The position numbers and the translations under genes are program-made. From Ochotona curzoniae (taxonomy: Eukaryota; Chordata; Mammalia; Lagomorpha; Ochotonidae): a DNA stretch of 64,000 nucleotides. This document shows positions 11,329-23,012 of the stretch, piece by piece (position 1 is the first letter of the stretch; each line of letters starts with the position of its first letter). The stretch spans positions 80,282,894 through 80,346,893 of the forward strand of contig NW_024467119.1 of assembly GCF_017591425.1 (NCBI RefSeq), in the 5' to 3' direction. The notes under the pieces were generated by a model. The model saw only the letters and a list, made by a program, of their open reading frames with translations. It was not told the DNA's origin and did not search any database.

Positions 11329-11469
11329 CATACAAATGAGGGGGTCTTCAAAAAATTTTATGAAAATGCAGATGATGAAAAAAAAATCTTTGGATGAATT
11401 TATTTTGCACCATAAGCAACTTATCTTTTGATTCCATTTTTAAGAACTCTTTAAAGTACCCTTTGTATA
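11329..11469. mobile_element. Palindromic mariner-like MITE
   Basis: The left end TACAAATGAGGGGGTCTTCA and the reverse complement of the right end (TACAAAGGGTACTTTAAAG) form imperfect terminal inverted repeats. The interior contains TTTGGATGAATTTATTTTGC, CACCATAAGCAACTTATCTT and TTGATTCCATTTTTAAG. It is a short non-coding element with the structure of a non-autonomous DNA transposon. The mariner assignment rests on flanking TA and remembered similarity to mammalian mariner MITEs. Confidence 0.6.
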
Positions 11470-11984
11470 GCCTGGATAAGTAAAAGTGCTTTTTAGAACA
11501 TTAGCAAGTGGATGGCTCTTATGCTTTGTCTTTGCATACCCCTTGGAAAAGAAAAGGCACCAAAAAATTGGCTCAGTTACCACGGCTCTCAGATGGATCT
11601 GTTGAGATTTTGGGCTACACCTTCTTGCTGTTGAAGGTCTTTTATAACCTGGCGAGGAATTAGGCAGCTTTTAAACTTGGCAGGTCTCTGGGTTCCATTA
11701 AGAACTCACTTAAATCCTTTCTCACTTGGGCTTGAATTTTAACTACCCCTTGTGGATTTCAATTAGGATTGCTACAGAATTAGGTGAGCATGGAAATTAG
11801 ATTAATGCAAAGAAACAATAGAGCAGATACTATGTTGGAAAATTTATGTTTCACATCTCTGAGATTTTCTTGTGACCCACAAATCTCTCATCATATAAGA
11901 AATGAATTATTAACCTGGATAAAATGTACCAAATGAAACTGTCGCATACTTTGGAAAACTCTAGTAACAATTAAAAACACGCAT
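11470..11984. other. Unassigned AT-rich sequence
   Basis: No recognised repeat or exon. The sequence grades into the candidate conserved block to the right without an obvious boundary. Confidence 0.35.
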
Positions 11985-12400
11985 AGTTTTATGGCCCTCA
12001 AACAAATTGCTTGCATCACCTGCAGCCAGGTTTAGCTGAAATAACTGAACTAATTAGATAAGAAATAATGAATGAAAATAAATATACAGGTCTAGGCCAG
12101 GTGAAGAAAAGCTGCATATAAAATCTCTGTGTTATATTTGTATCGAGGTCTTGTTTTAAAGAATGTGGGGAAGGAAATTGCAAATTAAGTCTGGCGCTAC
12201 GTATACCGAAGGCCAGAGTTTCCACACTGTACAGTATTGTTTGGCTTAAAGCATGCTCTCTCCCCGGCTCCTGCCCCTCGCTCCCCAACTTTCCAGCAAT
12301 CCTGTTTATCTCCCTGGGCTTGGATAACAGCAAAAGGCAAATCATTAAAACGTCATTGATGCATAGTTTGCTTCTTTGGTAGACCACTCAAAAGTTAAAA
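11985..12400. other. Candidate conserved non-coding block
   Basis: Repeat-free. It contains ACTAATTAGATAAGAAATAA (homeodomain TAATTA overlapping a GATA core), a CpG-bearing segment GGCGCTACGTATACCGAAGG near 12194, and CATTAAAACGTCATTGATGC near 12343. A 123-codon minus-strand frame spans it without a recognisable domain. Function is inferred from motif density and absence of repeats only. Confidence 0.3.
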
Positions 12401-12424
12401 CAGAAATCAGATCATGTGGTAAAT

Positions 12425-12600
12425 TGACTTTTTTTCATGCTTTTGCTGCTCTATGAACTTTAACACATTTCTGGATTTGTGTGACCACCATCACCATCAT
12501 GCAGTCATGGAAGTTTCATCACTCCCGAAAACTCCCTTGTTGGGTCTCTCTGTTTTCACACCCTCCCTTCACTTGGCAGAATAGTTTTTAAAGCTTTGAC
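12425..12600 (-). mobile_element. L1M 3' region fragment
   Basis: ACACATTTCTGGATTTGTG, then TGACCACCATCACCATCATG, then CATCACTCCCGAAAACTCCC follow the antisense order of old L1M 3' regions. Confidence 0.55.
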
Positions 12601-14079
12601 TAAAAGTTTTAAGTGTCATTGATACAGGTCCCTAAGTTATCACTTCCAGACTGCTTGTCAAACTGTATTACCTAGTTCTCTCTCATCCTGTATTACCTAG
12701 TTTGCTGATGGATGCTCACGAAGAAGCATGATTTATTGAAATGTTTTCTTAAAGCTAAATGGAGTTGGGTTGAACATTAGCATTAGACCAGTATGTATTG
12801 GGGTAGTATTTCCATTCACAGAACAGGGGATTAAGTCTTGCAACCAGTAATAGTCTCAGGAGGGAACTCTATCAGGGCCTGGGAGTTTAAAGCAAGAGAA
12901 CAAAATCAGGGGAAAATGTATTGTGGACAAAGGAGCTCCATGAGCAAAACATAAAGGTGGGAAATGGTGAGATGTGGATGAAAGTGGCAGGTGGTTGTGC
13001 TTGGCTAGTGGGAAGGCAGAAAAGCAGATGGGAGTGTACAGGCTGTGTTTTCATGATGTTGGGGGGTAATGGACTTATTTCTGGACAAGTAAGGGATTTG
13101 TTCTGAAATGTTTCTAGAAGGATAAACTGTAGAGGACAAACTAGGATTTGGGGAAGAAGAATGTAAGAAACAACATCTGTAAAATCTGTGTTTTATGTCT
13201 TGAGTTTTATGTTTTGTTGGAAGATATGACCCAAGTTGTGAAGCCATTCAGGATTGGGTCACACAGAGAGGGATCCCATTGATTCCATAACTGCTCCTTT
13301 GCTTGCTCCATCAGTCAGATGTGCGTGTCATGACCCAGTCGCTCTATGGGATCATGAAGTTGACTGCATATTGTCTCTAAAACATCATCTGATCACCTAC
13401 ATTAAGTTTAGAATGAAAGAACATCTCCTGTGTGTTAGAGAGACACCAAGTAGCCTTTAGCTGATTATCAGAATTTAGAGTCTAATGTCCAAAGGGAGAG
13501 AAAGAGCAGAATTGGCAGCCTTCCTTAGAGACATTATTTTCCCAAGTTTTATTCCTCTCTGAGTGACTATACATTGTTCCTACAAAACCAGTATTAAGCC
13601 CATGCTTCAAGTCTGCAGGAACTTGTTCATTCATGAAGATTGCTTCATGTGTACATCTGGCATGCATCTTCCTTGGGGACCTGGCTGCGACAAGCCTTCA
13701 GGAGCCTGTGACAGCTGCCTACTGGGCCTTCAGCCTAAGCCAACCTGGCTAGGCTCTTACCTTCTCCACACCCAGAGGCCTTCCTACTCTTAGCAGGACT
13801 GATTTTGATGTCCTTTTCCCCCCCTGTTTTTACATGTATATCCTTGTATTTTGTTCTCTTTTTGTCCATCTTTTGCTAATTTCTGTGTTCTTTAACCCAG
13901 ATTCTGGAGTCTTCTGACCCACCTAGTTCTTTGCTTCCCATCCTGCTTATTCCTTCTGTCCATCCTTATTGGTGCTTCCCCTTGACCTTTGATGTACCTG
14001 GTGGCTCACGGCGTATTATTTTGTTACCTAACTTGGATGTGCTACCACTGAGGAGCTCTGGTCTCTTTTCTTCCAGACT
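12601..14079. other. Unassigned unique sequence
   Basis: CTGTATTACCTAGTT is directly repeated within 12664-12703, about 26 bp apart. GGGATTAAGTCTTGCAACC near 12829 weakly recalls an antisense MIR. No exon or clear repeat is recognised. The stretch from 13800 to 13980 is pyrimidine-rich. Confidence 0.4.
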
Positions 14080-14352
14080 CCCATCTTGACTTTGACTAGA
14101 GGTTTATTTACTTACGTATTTGAGAGGGAGAAAGGGACAGAGATCTCTACAAATACCCGCAGTTGCCAGGGCTTCAGCCAGAAACCAACAGTCCACTCTA
14201 GGTCTCCCACCCATGTGAGTAGCACCTGCTGCTTCCTGGGTTCTGCTTTGTCAAGAAGCCAGAACTTGGAGCAGAGGCAGGAACTGAGCCCAGGTACTGT
14301 GATGTAGGTGTCTTCAGTGGCATCTTGGCCACCAGACTAAGTGCCTATCCCT
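14080..14352 (-). repeat. Diverged CSINE, antisense
   Basis: Contains GAGGTTTATTTACTTACGTA, AGGTCTCCCACCCATGTGAG, GGAACTGAGCCCAGGTACTG and the 5' end GGCCACCAGACTAAGTGCC. The order matches an antisense CSINE of an older subfamily. Confidence 0.7.
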
Positions 14353-15754
14353 TTCAGAATCTAGTCGTGCCTCATTTTCTCTTTTCCTCATGGTCCTATC
14401 AGGCTTCCACATCCCACCCCATTCTGAGTTAAGCCAGTGACACCGGGATGTCTCATAACCGCATCACTCAGATGAGCTGAAGAGTTGGGTTGGGCACATT
14501 TGGTTCACAGCACAATTCCAGATGAATAATGAGCAAACTAGATTTGATTCTGTTTTATATAGATTTAAGAGCGCTTAAGAAAGAGCCTTAGTTCAAACTT
14601 GAGTGACACATGCATTCAGTTCTGGAACCAGAAAATGAGCATAGCTTCTTCTTCCTCTAATGTTACACTCGTATTATTTGCATTTTTGCTTGGGTTGGAA
14701 AGGCCCCAGATGAGGCGGATGTGCTGACTGCAGCGACTAAGTGATGTGTTGCCTGAGGGACGAGACAAGGGTGAAAGTAAAATTGAATTTCCATGTGATT
14801 GGTTGTGACACTGTTGAATACAAATGCTGCATGAGCTGACAGGCTCCTATCTCAGCAGAAGGAAGGAGTACATGTGGTCCCACACCGAGAACAACCAAGT
14901 CCCCTAGGGGGCCAAGAAGACACCTGACCTTTGTGTTCTTATGGTTGGAGGGTGGGGGGAACTGAATTCCTGAAATCTGCAGAACATATGTTCTGTTCAT
15001 TTCTCAGAGGACTCCCAAGAAGGAGACTTTGGTTAGGAAAACGCCAAAGCCTTTGGATGTAGGAGTCAACTTGAACCTTTTGGGAGCTGTTCCATCAGGA
15101 GACTTGATAGTTTCTCAATCGTGACACATTTCTCATCTAGGCATGGCAAAGGAGGCTTTCCTGTCCCCTTATTTTGCGGAGGAGGAAAGGGACATGGATG
15201 TTCTGAGGGTCTCTAGGAGGGCTGTAGGAAGTGTTTTCCCTTTGGATATTCCTTGGAGGCCATGAGCAGTCCTAGGGTGGCTGTGGCTCTGGGGATGGAA
15301 GGGGAGTTGTATTGCTCTGTATCTATCTCTGGGATCTTGGGAACAGCTTCACTCTCCACGCACACGAGATTCCACTCAAGTTTCATGCTCGTTCTGCTAG
15401 CATCTGTCAGACATGAGCAGCGGGATTGCAGCAACTGGCAACACAAAAGAAGGTTCTCCCCAGAGGGCAGGGGTGGGTTGTCAAGATGCAAGTCTCACAT
15501 GGCAACAGATGTTGGAATGTCTACATTCTGCTTGGTGTAAAGTTACCACCTTGCACATAGAACTTGGAGAAGGAGGTATGTGGGGCAGAGTGGGGCAGCT
15601 AAGGGAGGCAAAGTGGGAGGAAGGTGACAGGTGCCTAAGTCTGAACTGGAGCAAAGTCAAGTCTGTGACTCTCATCACAGCTACTGTTCACCAGGTCAGG
15701 GACTGTCGCCTGTCTCAGCATGGGGTGAAATGTTCTGTGCTCTCTCCTTTCATC
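14353..15754. other. Unassigned unique sequence
   Basis: No recognised repeat. Overlapping frames of 92-135 codons at 15213-15820 occur on both strands with no domain signature. The compositional bias is mild. Confidence 0.4.
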
Positions 15755-15815
15755 CCTTGCTGTGAGTTCTACTATTACCTTCACATCACTGATGGAGAGA
15801 CTGAGGCATGCATAT
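15755..15815 (-). repeat. MIR core fragment
   Basis: CTACTATTACCTTCACATCA followed by CTGATGGAGAGACTGAGGCA matches the antisense MIR core (ATTATCCCCATTTTACAGATGAGGAAACTGAGGCA). Very short. Confidence 0.45.
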
Positions 15816-16781
15816 GTTGATAGTTTGTTGTTGTTAGAATTAAGCGGTTTGAATGTCCCCAGGCCCAAAACTGACATAACCAGTGAGAGACTTGTTCTGA
15901 CTGCGGAAGTGCCCTTCAGTGAGAACAAATTGGCTTCGGTTTGTGGTTTTCCCAGGGACGAGTACTTGAACAGTAGAGGAATCAGTTCTTCCAAGTCTGG
16001 CGTTCTCTTTCCTTCTCTTCCTCCCAGCCCACTTCCTCCTTAGCACTTTCTCGGAACTACCAGGTCCGTGTTCCTGTCACCCCTCTGACAGTCGACAGTT
16101 TCAATGGTCTCAGTAAAGACACCATTCCCTTGTACTGGTGTTTCAGGGGTCTTTATGAAGACACTAAGTGGTCTGGGCAAAAAAGAGTCAAATGAGTAAG
16201 AGATGCCAGCATGCTGATGTGGGCTTGCTGTTTTGATGAAGACAGACTTCTTGGGGAGGATGTTAGAGCAAAGTGCGGAATAGTGGCATGCATGCCTGTG
16301 TACCTGCCTGTGTGAGTGCGTGCACATGTATCTTCCAATGCAAACAGATTGTGCATTTGCTTAACAGGTCGTATTTTGTTACTTGGTATTCTGTATGTCA
16401 CCTTCGTAGTGGGAACCATGGACATGTATTAAATGCAATGTGTATCAGTTTTAGTAAATTGCTACTCGGTATGAATTAGATATAGTGGTGGCGGGATAAT
16501 TGGTTTTCCTTTAAAGGCATTTCCCTCTTACCAAACGGTCTGGCCACAGAGGTAATGTACAATTAGGGTATAAAATTATGGCAATCCATAATCAAACAAG
16601 AAAACAGAAATCACTCCATTTCCACGACTCAATATAATCTCTTTCTTATATTAGTGGACTATAATTTAAAAATGTTACTTTAAAAACAAGAAAGTAAAAT
16701 TTAAAATGAAAACCAAAGCACAAAGAAGTTGCAATATAGTCACTGCTGTCTGCTTTGGTTTATTGTCTTTCTCTCATTTTT
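15816..16781. other. Unassigned unique sequence
   Basis: No recognised repeat. GTAAAGACACC near 16110 and GTCTTTATGAAGACAC near 16150 form a loose inverted repeat. AT-rich from 16560. Confidence 0.4.
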
Positions 16782-16801
16782 ACACACACACACACACACA
16801 C
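16782..16801. repeat. (AC)10 microsatellite
   Basis: Perfect AC dinucleotide run following a pyrimidine-rich stretch. Confidence 0.97.
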
Positions 16802-17741
16802 CATTTTTAAAGAATTACCACCATGCTCAGAGATGGTATTAAAAACTGAATGGCCTTTTAGTGATGAAATGGTGAAGTGGTGGAGTGGTGGGGACCCCAG
16901 GCAACGGAACCCCCGTGTAGCAGGATGCTTTGGGGGCAGCAGCCATTACCAATATACCTAGGCTGATTGGACTAACGTGTTGGATGACCCCTCAGCTGTA
17001 TGTATTGAATGTATACTTTTGTGCCTTTATTTTACTAACAGAACACAATCACAATGTACCTTTAAAAGTATTTGTATCTTGGATATTCACTTTAGAGATG
17101 AGACCTTGCCTATCAATTGACAAAATCTGAATGCTTCAAATACCTTTTATCTTGGGCAAAGCAACAAAAATGATCCTGCTGTGTCACTGTCTCCTGTCTC
17201 CTAACCAATCTGAATTTTTGTTTTTGTTTTTGGCCTCTATTTCAGCAGTTGCCTGGCTCAGTCTGCAGACATCTGAGTGCTATGAACTTCCGGGAGGAAA
17301 AGCTGACAAGAGCAAAGTTCGCTGACTTGAAAGGCAGCGGGTCTTGGCTGTGTCCAACCTGAGCTGCTTGGTGCTGGGGGTGGGTCATGAAGAGGCTGGA
17401 GGGAGTGCTGATTGCTGGGTCTTTTGTCTCTTTCTTTATAGTATCATGTCTTCTGGGTTGTTGAAGTCATGGCCCAGTCTGTTGTCTGCAGCTAAATGCC
17501 AAGCACTCACAAGAGCTTGTAAGAACACTCTATGAATAAATTGGATCCTCCTAATGAAGAATAGCTCCTCAGACAAAGCCGTACCATGTGGTTTTGCACA
17601 TTCCCCAAGATGAAAAACATTTGCAGCCACAAAAAGAGGCGTGGGACGGGGAACACAGGTCTATGTTATTATGTGGGTTTTGAAATTAAACCATTTGTGT
17701 AGACCAAAGGCCCCAAAGTGCTATGGATTAAAGAGTGGATT
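16802..17741. other. Unassigned unique sequence
   Basis: No recognised repeat. A pyrimidine tract ending in CAG at 17229-17247 looks like a splice acceptor, but no downstream donor or open frame supports an exon. Confidence 0.4.
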
Positions 17742-17870
17742 AAAGTTGTTTATTGAACAAATATTTATTGATCATTTATTGGAGACCAGGCACTGGGCCA
17801 AGTGTCAGAGACCAATATGGTTCCTGCAATCAGGGAGCTTTTGTGGTCCTTCTGGGGGAGTTTACTGAGT
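17742..17870 (-). repeat. L2 3' end, antisense
   Basis: TTATTGAACAAATATTTATT, then GAGACCAGGCACTGGGCCAA and CAATCAGGGAGCTTTTGTGG match the antisense L2 3' end (AACAAATATTTATTGAGCACC, GTGCCAGGCACTG, GGAGCTTACA). Confidence 0.75.
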
Positions 17871-18120
17871 GGAGACAGAGCAATGATTATGTGTTTCTAT
17901 GTTTTACAAATGTGAATAAAGATAACACCATTGTTTCTCAGTGAAATATTAATAATATTTATTTTAAACCTTTAGCTGCTTCTATATAGGAAAGGGTTTA
18001 TTTTGACTCCCCTCACTCCAAGTCCAGACCAGCATTTTTTGTAAAGGTAGAGGCATATTGAAAATATGACAACATACTGTTATGTTCAATAACTTCAATC
18101 TTCTAGGACCAACAACTAAT

Positions 18121-18464
18121 TTTTTAAGGATTTATTTATTTTTATTTTAAAGAAGAAGAGGAAGTGGAGGAGGAGAGAGAAAGAGAGAGAGTACAAATGA
18201 GAGAGAGACAGACAGAGAGAGAAAGATCTTCCATCCACTGATTCACTCCCCAAATGACTGCCAAGGCCAGAATGGGGCCAGTCTGAAGCCAGGAACTAGG
18301 AGTTTATCTGGTTCTCCCTAATGGGTGCAGGGGCCCAAGCACTTGCTTTCCTGGGCATTCCTAGGGACCTGGCTCAGAAGTGAAGTGACCATAACTATAA
18401 CTGGCACCCATATGGGATGCTAGCACCACAGGCAGAGGCTTAATCTATTGTGCCAGCCCAAAAC
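18121..18464 (-). repeat. CSINE, antisense
   Basis: Starts TTTTTAAGGATTTATTTATTT, has a GA-rich expansion at 18150-18230 and AAAGATCTTCCATCCACTGA. It ends CCATATGGGATGCTAGCACC and CTATTGTGCCAGCCC. The purine-rich segment is longer than in younger copies. Confidence 0.92.
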
Positions 18465-18951
18465 TACAGCTTCTGATGCACGGAGACACCTAGGGTTAGA
18501 GGAGTGTTTAGGGAGCCATACAGAACACGCACATTATCCTACATACAGAAACAGTGAAGGAGGCATAGTTGAACAGAGGCCAGTTCAGCTATGTTCCCCC
18601 CCGCCCCCCAAGGGCTGAAACACCTGGACGCTTGAGGGAGAAGCTCTCATGGAGCCCACACTGTTTCTTGACCATAATCTGATGAGCCGGAATCCCAAAT
18701 TCCACCCCCACCCCCACCCAGGGCCGTGATCCCTTCATCAGGGCGTGAGTTCTCCTGCAGGTCTGTCTTTTAAAGGTTCATCGTGCTGTTCCTGTGTGCT
18801 GGGGCGTACTGCTGAGCTTGCACAATGCCCTGAGTCTAGCATGGAGATGGGGAAAGTGAGGATGCTTGGCTTCCTGCACACGTGAGCTGTGGGTGTGCTT
18901 GTAGCTGTGATAATGTTCTCTTTGAAGAAAAAGATTAAGCAAGGTGAATCT

Positions 18952-18952
<1 letters not shown>
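18465..18952. other. Unassigned, locally GC-richer sequence
   Basis: Contains C-rich runs at 18594-18610 and 18702-18719 and scattered CpG. No exon, promoter motif set or repeat family can be supported. Confidence 0.4.

Positions 18953-18998
<46 letters not shown>
18953..18998. repeat. (GT)23 microsatellite
   Basis: Uninterrupted GT run of 46 bp, probably polymorphic. Confidence 0.98.
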
Positions 18999-19000
<2 letters not shown>

Positions 19001-19589
19001 ATCTTTTCAGTTATTGCCTAACAATTTACCTCACAATTCAGATGGGCCAGAGATACTTTTTGTTACATAGAGGGTTCTGTTTATGTATGTATCCTCTGTA
19101 GTAAAAGCATTCCTTGGAGGAAAAATAAGCCAGTGTTTATTTCATGCATTGTTATATTCCTTGAAACGATGGATTACATCTTAATCCTATGCACATTCTT
19201 CAGAGGAGGACTCCATCGGAGAGGAACAGCCTCCCATGGAAATGTCTGGGTCCCACATGTTTACCCAGCACTTTGCCAAGTGCTTCATAGAGCATGCAAT
19301 CATTGGTGAGCTACACCGGAGTTCTTTGGAGAGACTCAAGAGCTGGGACCAGCGTACTTAGAGCACTCTGGCGCGCACACACAAACCATTTGGGTCCAGT
19401 TCCCATCACTCAAACCATTTACTTCAAATAATTATAGCAAGCAGCTCTTCTCTTTGGGCTTTTTCTGCTCCAATTGAAGCTAGTTTGAAATAATTGTGTA
19501 TTTTACTTTGTCAAGGTTATAATTTTTTGTTGGAATTATTGTTACTATTGACATGAAAACCAGAGAAGAGCCCCAGATTTGTTTTTTTT
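18999..19589. other. Unassigned; possible MIR vestige
   Basis: ACCCAGCACTTTGCCAAGTG at about 19262 resembles the 3' portion of an antisense MIR or L2, but is short. The rest shows no recognised repeat or exon. Confidence 0.35.
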
Positions 19590-19900
19590 TCCCCAAAGAT
19601 TTACTTTATTTTTGTTGAAAAGGTAGATTTATATACAGAAAGATCTTCCATCTGATGGTTCATTCCCCAAGTGGCTGCAGTGGCCAGAGCTGAGCTGATC
19701 CAAAGCTAGGAGCCAGGAGTTTCTGGGTTTCCCATGTGGATGCAAAGTGCCAACGCTTTGGGTCATCCTCCACTGCTTTCCCAGGCCACAAGCAGGGAGC
19801 TGGATGGGAAATGAAACATCTGGGACATGAAGTAGTGCCCATATGGAATCCTGGCACTTGCAGTTAGAGGTTTAGCTAGATGAGCCATCGTGCTTGGCCC
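19590..19900 (-). repeat. CSINE, antisense
   Basis: Starts CCCCAAAGATTTACTTTATT and carries AGATCTTCCATCTGATGGTT. It ends with AGTGCCCATATGGAATCCTG and GAGCCATCGTGCTTGGCCC. The purine-rich part is shorter than usual. Confidence 0.93.
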
Positions 19901-20059
19901 AAGTCCCAGAGTTCTTAAATTTCTAGATTGTCCTTATGCTTTGCTAGAAAACACGTAAGATGCAGAGCCATCAAATATACTTCTTCCTAAACCTGGCAGC
20001 TGCCCCTTCCTCTGGGACTGTCTGCAGGGATCTGAGAGGTCATTCATGTCGATGCCTCA

Positions 20060-20165
20060 GCACGATGCTGAGGTTTCAGGGAAGAGCAGTGCTTCAAGGT
20101 CACAGAGCAAGGAGCAGGCACACCGTATCCCTGGGCTCCAACCTCTGGCTCATGGGACTGCAGAC
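20060..20165 (-). repeat. MIR fragment, antisense
   Basis: ATGCTGAGGTTTCAGGGAAG, then TTCAAGGTCACAGAGCAAGG and CCCTGGGCTCCAACCTCTGG track the antisense MIR order (GAGGAAACTGAGGC, CAAGGTCACACAGCTAG, GAACCCAGG). Confidence 0.5.
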
Positions 20166-20235
20166 AATGATAACACCATTCAAAAGAAAGATATACTTAG
20201 AGGTGTTTTTCTGGGTCGCGGGAGACACCCAGATT

Positions 20236-20547
20236 AAAAAGCTCAACTCCAGCACGGTTGTGGCACAGCCAGTGCAGCAGCTGCTTGCCACACTGGCATC
20301 TCATGTTGGAGTGTTGTCTTAATTTCTGCTGGCTCTGCTTCCAATCTAGCTCCCTGATGATGAGCCTGAGAACCACTAGATGATGGCTCAAATGGGAGAC
20401 AAGGATGGAGTTCCAGGTTCCAGTCTTTGATCTGACCCTGCCTTAATTATTGTGGTTATTTGGGGAGTGAACCAGCAGAAGGGACATATATTCTTTCTCA
20501 GTTTGTATGTGTCTGTTTTTCAAATAAATTAACCAATAAACCTAAAA
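20236..20547 (+). repeat. Old CSINE, sense
   Basis: Contains TTGTGGCACAGCCAGTGCAG at the head, CTTCCAATCTAGCTCCCTGA in the body, TTGGGGAGTGAACCAGCAG, and the CAAATAAATTAACCAATAAA tail. This is the older subfamily type that lacks the ATCCCATATGGGCACTGG motif. Confidence 0.8.
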
Positions 20548-22004
20548 AACAAACCCTAATCCTCCCTCTCTAACAACAGCAACAAAAACCCCCAAGCCCT
20601 TTGTGTGCTTATACATGAACCATCTTGAGTCAGTTAGAAATTTCATTTAGGACTGGTGTGGCTCTTGGCTAATTTTCAGGCCTCCACATATGCTATCCAT
20701 TTGCTTGGTTTGTGAATAGTTATACCTGTATGATGGCTACAAGTCCTGAATCATTGTTCCCCAAGGAAACCCTGAGTTAGGCTCCTGTGAGCTTTAGCTC
20801 ATATTCTCATTAGAAGACCAGTAACATTTAGTTGTGCGTCTCTGTCCAAAGTCACCTTATTTGATCATTACTGTGAATTCATGTCTCATGCCTGCAGGAA
20901 GCTTCTCTAGCACACATATTTCCTGTGCAAAGCATCACAGCTTTTTTTTTGTTTGTTTTATAATTAGCAATACTAGACAGCACTTTTGCACTGTGCATGG
21001 GGCTTTCTAAACAGCTAAATCACCAGCAAAAAACACAAACTTATGAAAAACTTGGCACTAGACAGACTGTGAAAAGACTTGTTTAGAGTACAAGAGCCAG
21101 AACAAGAACATAGAGCATCAACTTGTTTGACCCCAGCAAGGAAACATACATGTTGGGGACTCAGCTCTTTTGACCACTCCACACGTGCATGGGTGATCAC
21201 AAAAGTGCTGTGAGTATTCGTTTTGAGGAGTACAAGTAAGTTTTTAAAAGGTGAATTTGCAGATAACAAGGATTGGCCAAATGCACAAACTCACACATCC
21301 CACACCTTGTACACTTATCTTTACTGTTTGTCTTTGATCATCATTCCATACGGAGCTCCTGGAACAATGCATTGTGGTGCCACTAGGTTGGTGGCCCTTC
21401 CTCTCCATGGACCTGTTTCTGAGAGACTTATGAAGACAGACCCAGGTCCCACTTTCCTAATTCCAGAACTTCATGGGATGACTCTGTTAGGACCAACCGC
21501 CAAGTACCCTTTCCTCGTCCCCATTAGGAAACCTTCTAATGGGTGAAGAGGCAGGACTCCATCTAGGTTTTTCTCAAGGACACTGCTCAGTCCGGAGCCC
21601 TCTTCTTTCTTCGGGCTGGTTTAGTGCCCACTGCTTCCATGGCTAGTCCCAGCTAAGTCTTGGACCCCCAACATCATGCCTCTGAGATACCATCTTCTGA
21701 GTTCTAGTTCTCTCTTTCTCTGGTTTCCTCCTTGATGTTTTCACCAGAAGGATCTGCATATCTTTATCGTGTCAACATATCTCCCAGAGTTCCTGTTGGC
21801 TGCTGGGGTACTCCAAGGCCTGCTACTTCTTCATCTCTACTAGGAATCTTGGCTACCTAAGTCATTGTCCAATTGGCCCCACAAGCTTACATTCTTTACA
21901 GTTATCCGAAATTCCTTACTCTCCTTTACCTGCCCTGCCTGCTAGTCCTTGAAGCCCCAAAGGGTCTATTAAGCATACAGTCTGCCTTTGTTCTGTCTCC
22001 CCAT
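20548..22004. other. Unassigned unique sequence
   Basis: No recognised repeat to about 21560. From there the sequence becomes pyrimidine-rich and may be the eroded 5' part of the ancient repeat to the right. The 107-codon frame at 21223-21546 has no signature. Confidence 0.4.
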
Positions 22005-22480
22005 CGTTGCCATGGTACTAATCAGTCCTCTTTGAGGTCAGCTGTCAATCTTGCACCCTCCTATCTACTCTCCATCACCTTCCCAGAGAGGTAACCTTGG
22101 AAATATTAACATAACCATATCATTTCCCTTCTCTGACTCTTTCAGCAACTCTCCACTGATTACAGCATACAATGTCAATTAAATAAGAATGTTTCATAGC
22201 TTGAACTCTGCTCCCTCTGCTGTTTCATCTACTACTATTGGCTCTTCCCCCATATGCTGAAGATGCTCTTTGAAGTAATTTTAGTGTTCTGTGCTCTTTC
22301 AGGCCTGCCTGATGAGTGCTCTGCTTTTTGCCTGGGCTGCTGCTATTCAGTTCCTTGGGAGCACCTGCTCAGGTTTCAACATGTTATTCAAGGTTTGCTT
22401 TTACTGGGAAGCTTTCTTTGATAGCCAAACATCCTTAGCTATTGAACCTTTCGATTTTTAGAGATCTCTGAACAAACCTA
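22005..22480 (+). repeat. Ancient mammal-wide repeat, L2-like
   Basis: CTCTGACTCTTTCAGCAACT, ATGCTCTTTGAAGTAATTT and GGTTTGCTTTTACTGGGAAG fall in the order of a widespread old mammalian repeat (CAATGGCTTCCCATCTC, CTCAGGGCC, CTTTGCTCAAATGTCACC, GTGAGGCCTTCC). Related segments occur at 41385-42170 and 44725-45430. The family name is uncertain. Confidence 0.45.
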
Positions 22481-22539
22481 CAGCACTCTCTATTGTAATT
22501 TTAAAGAGATAAATCTGATTTAGTATGTGTGTTTTATTT

Positions 22540-22798
22540 CTTTTAAAGTTTTATTTATTTTATTTGAGAAGCAGGAAGAGCAAAGAGATGAGGGACAAAG
22601 AGAGATTGATCAAATTGTTGGTTCATAGCTCATGTTCTCAGGAGCTGAGAATTCAGTCCAGGACTCCCATATGAGTGGTGGGGACCAACAAAGTGAGTCC
22701 TCACTGCTGTCTCCCACGGTCTACCTCAGCAGGAAGCTGGGAGGGGAGGGTAGTGTGGTCTCAACCCAGTGTCAGCCCATGTGCTGAATACTAGTCCT
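22540..22798 (-). repeat. Diverged CSINE, antisense
   Basis: TTAAAGTTTTATTTATTTTA, then AGAGCAAAGAGATGAGGGAC, CCAGGACTCCCATATGAGTG and CTCAACCCAGTGTCAGCCC. Order and spacing fit an old antisense copy. The target-rich CTTCCTGG part is eroded. Confidence 0.7.
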
Positions 22799-22971
22799 TT
22801 TGTGTTGTATTTTAGACACTTGAGGTACCTACCGCTCAGAAAGTAATTCCACAAAGTCAAAACATTTTACTTGTATGACATAAACCTGACCCCCCAAATC
22901 TATAAATTTGCTACATTTTATTGGCTTTTACTTCTTGTTTGCTTGAGCCATCCACCTGCCTACCTCATTTA

Positions 22972-23012
<41 letters not shown>

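Noticed and set aside
16100..16165. Loose inverted repeat GTAAAGACACC / GTCTTTATGAAGACAC
   Set aside because: Too imperfect for a stable hairpin and no other copies are seen.
17221..17345. Pyrimidine tract plus CAG that looks like a 3' splice site
   Set aside because: No downstream donor or maintained frame, and such tracts are common by chance.
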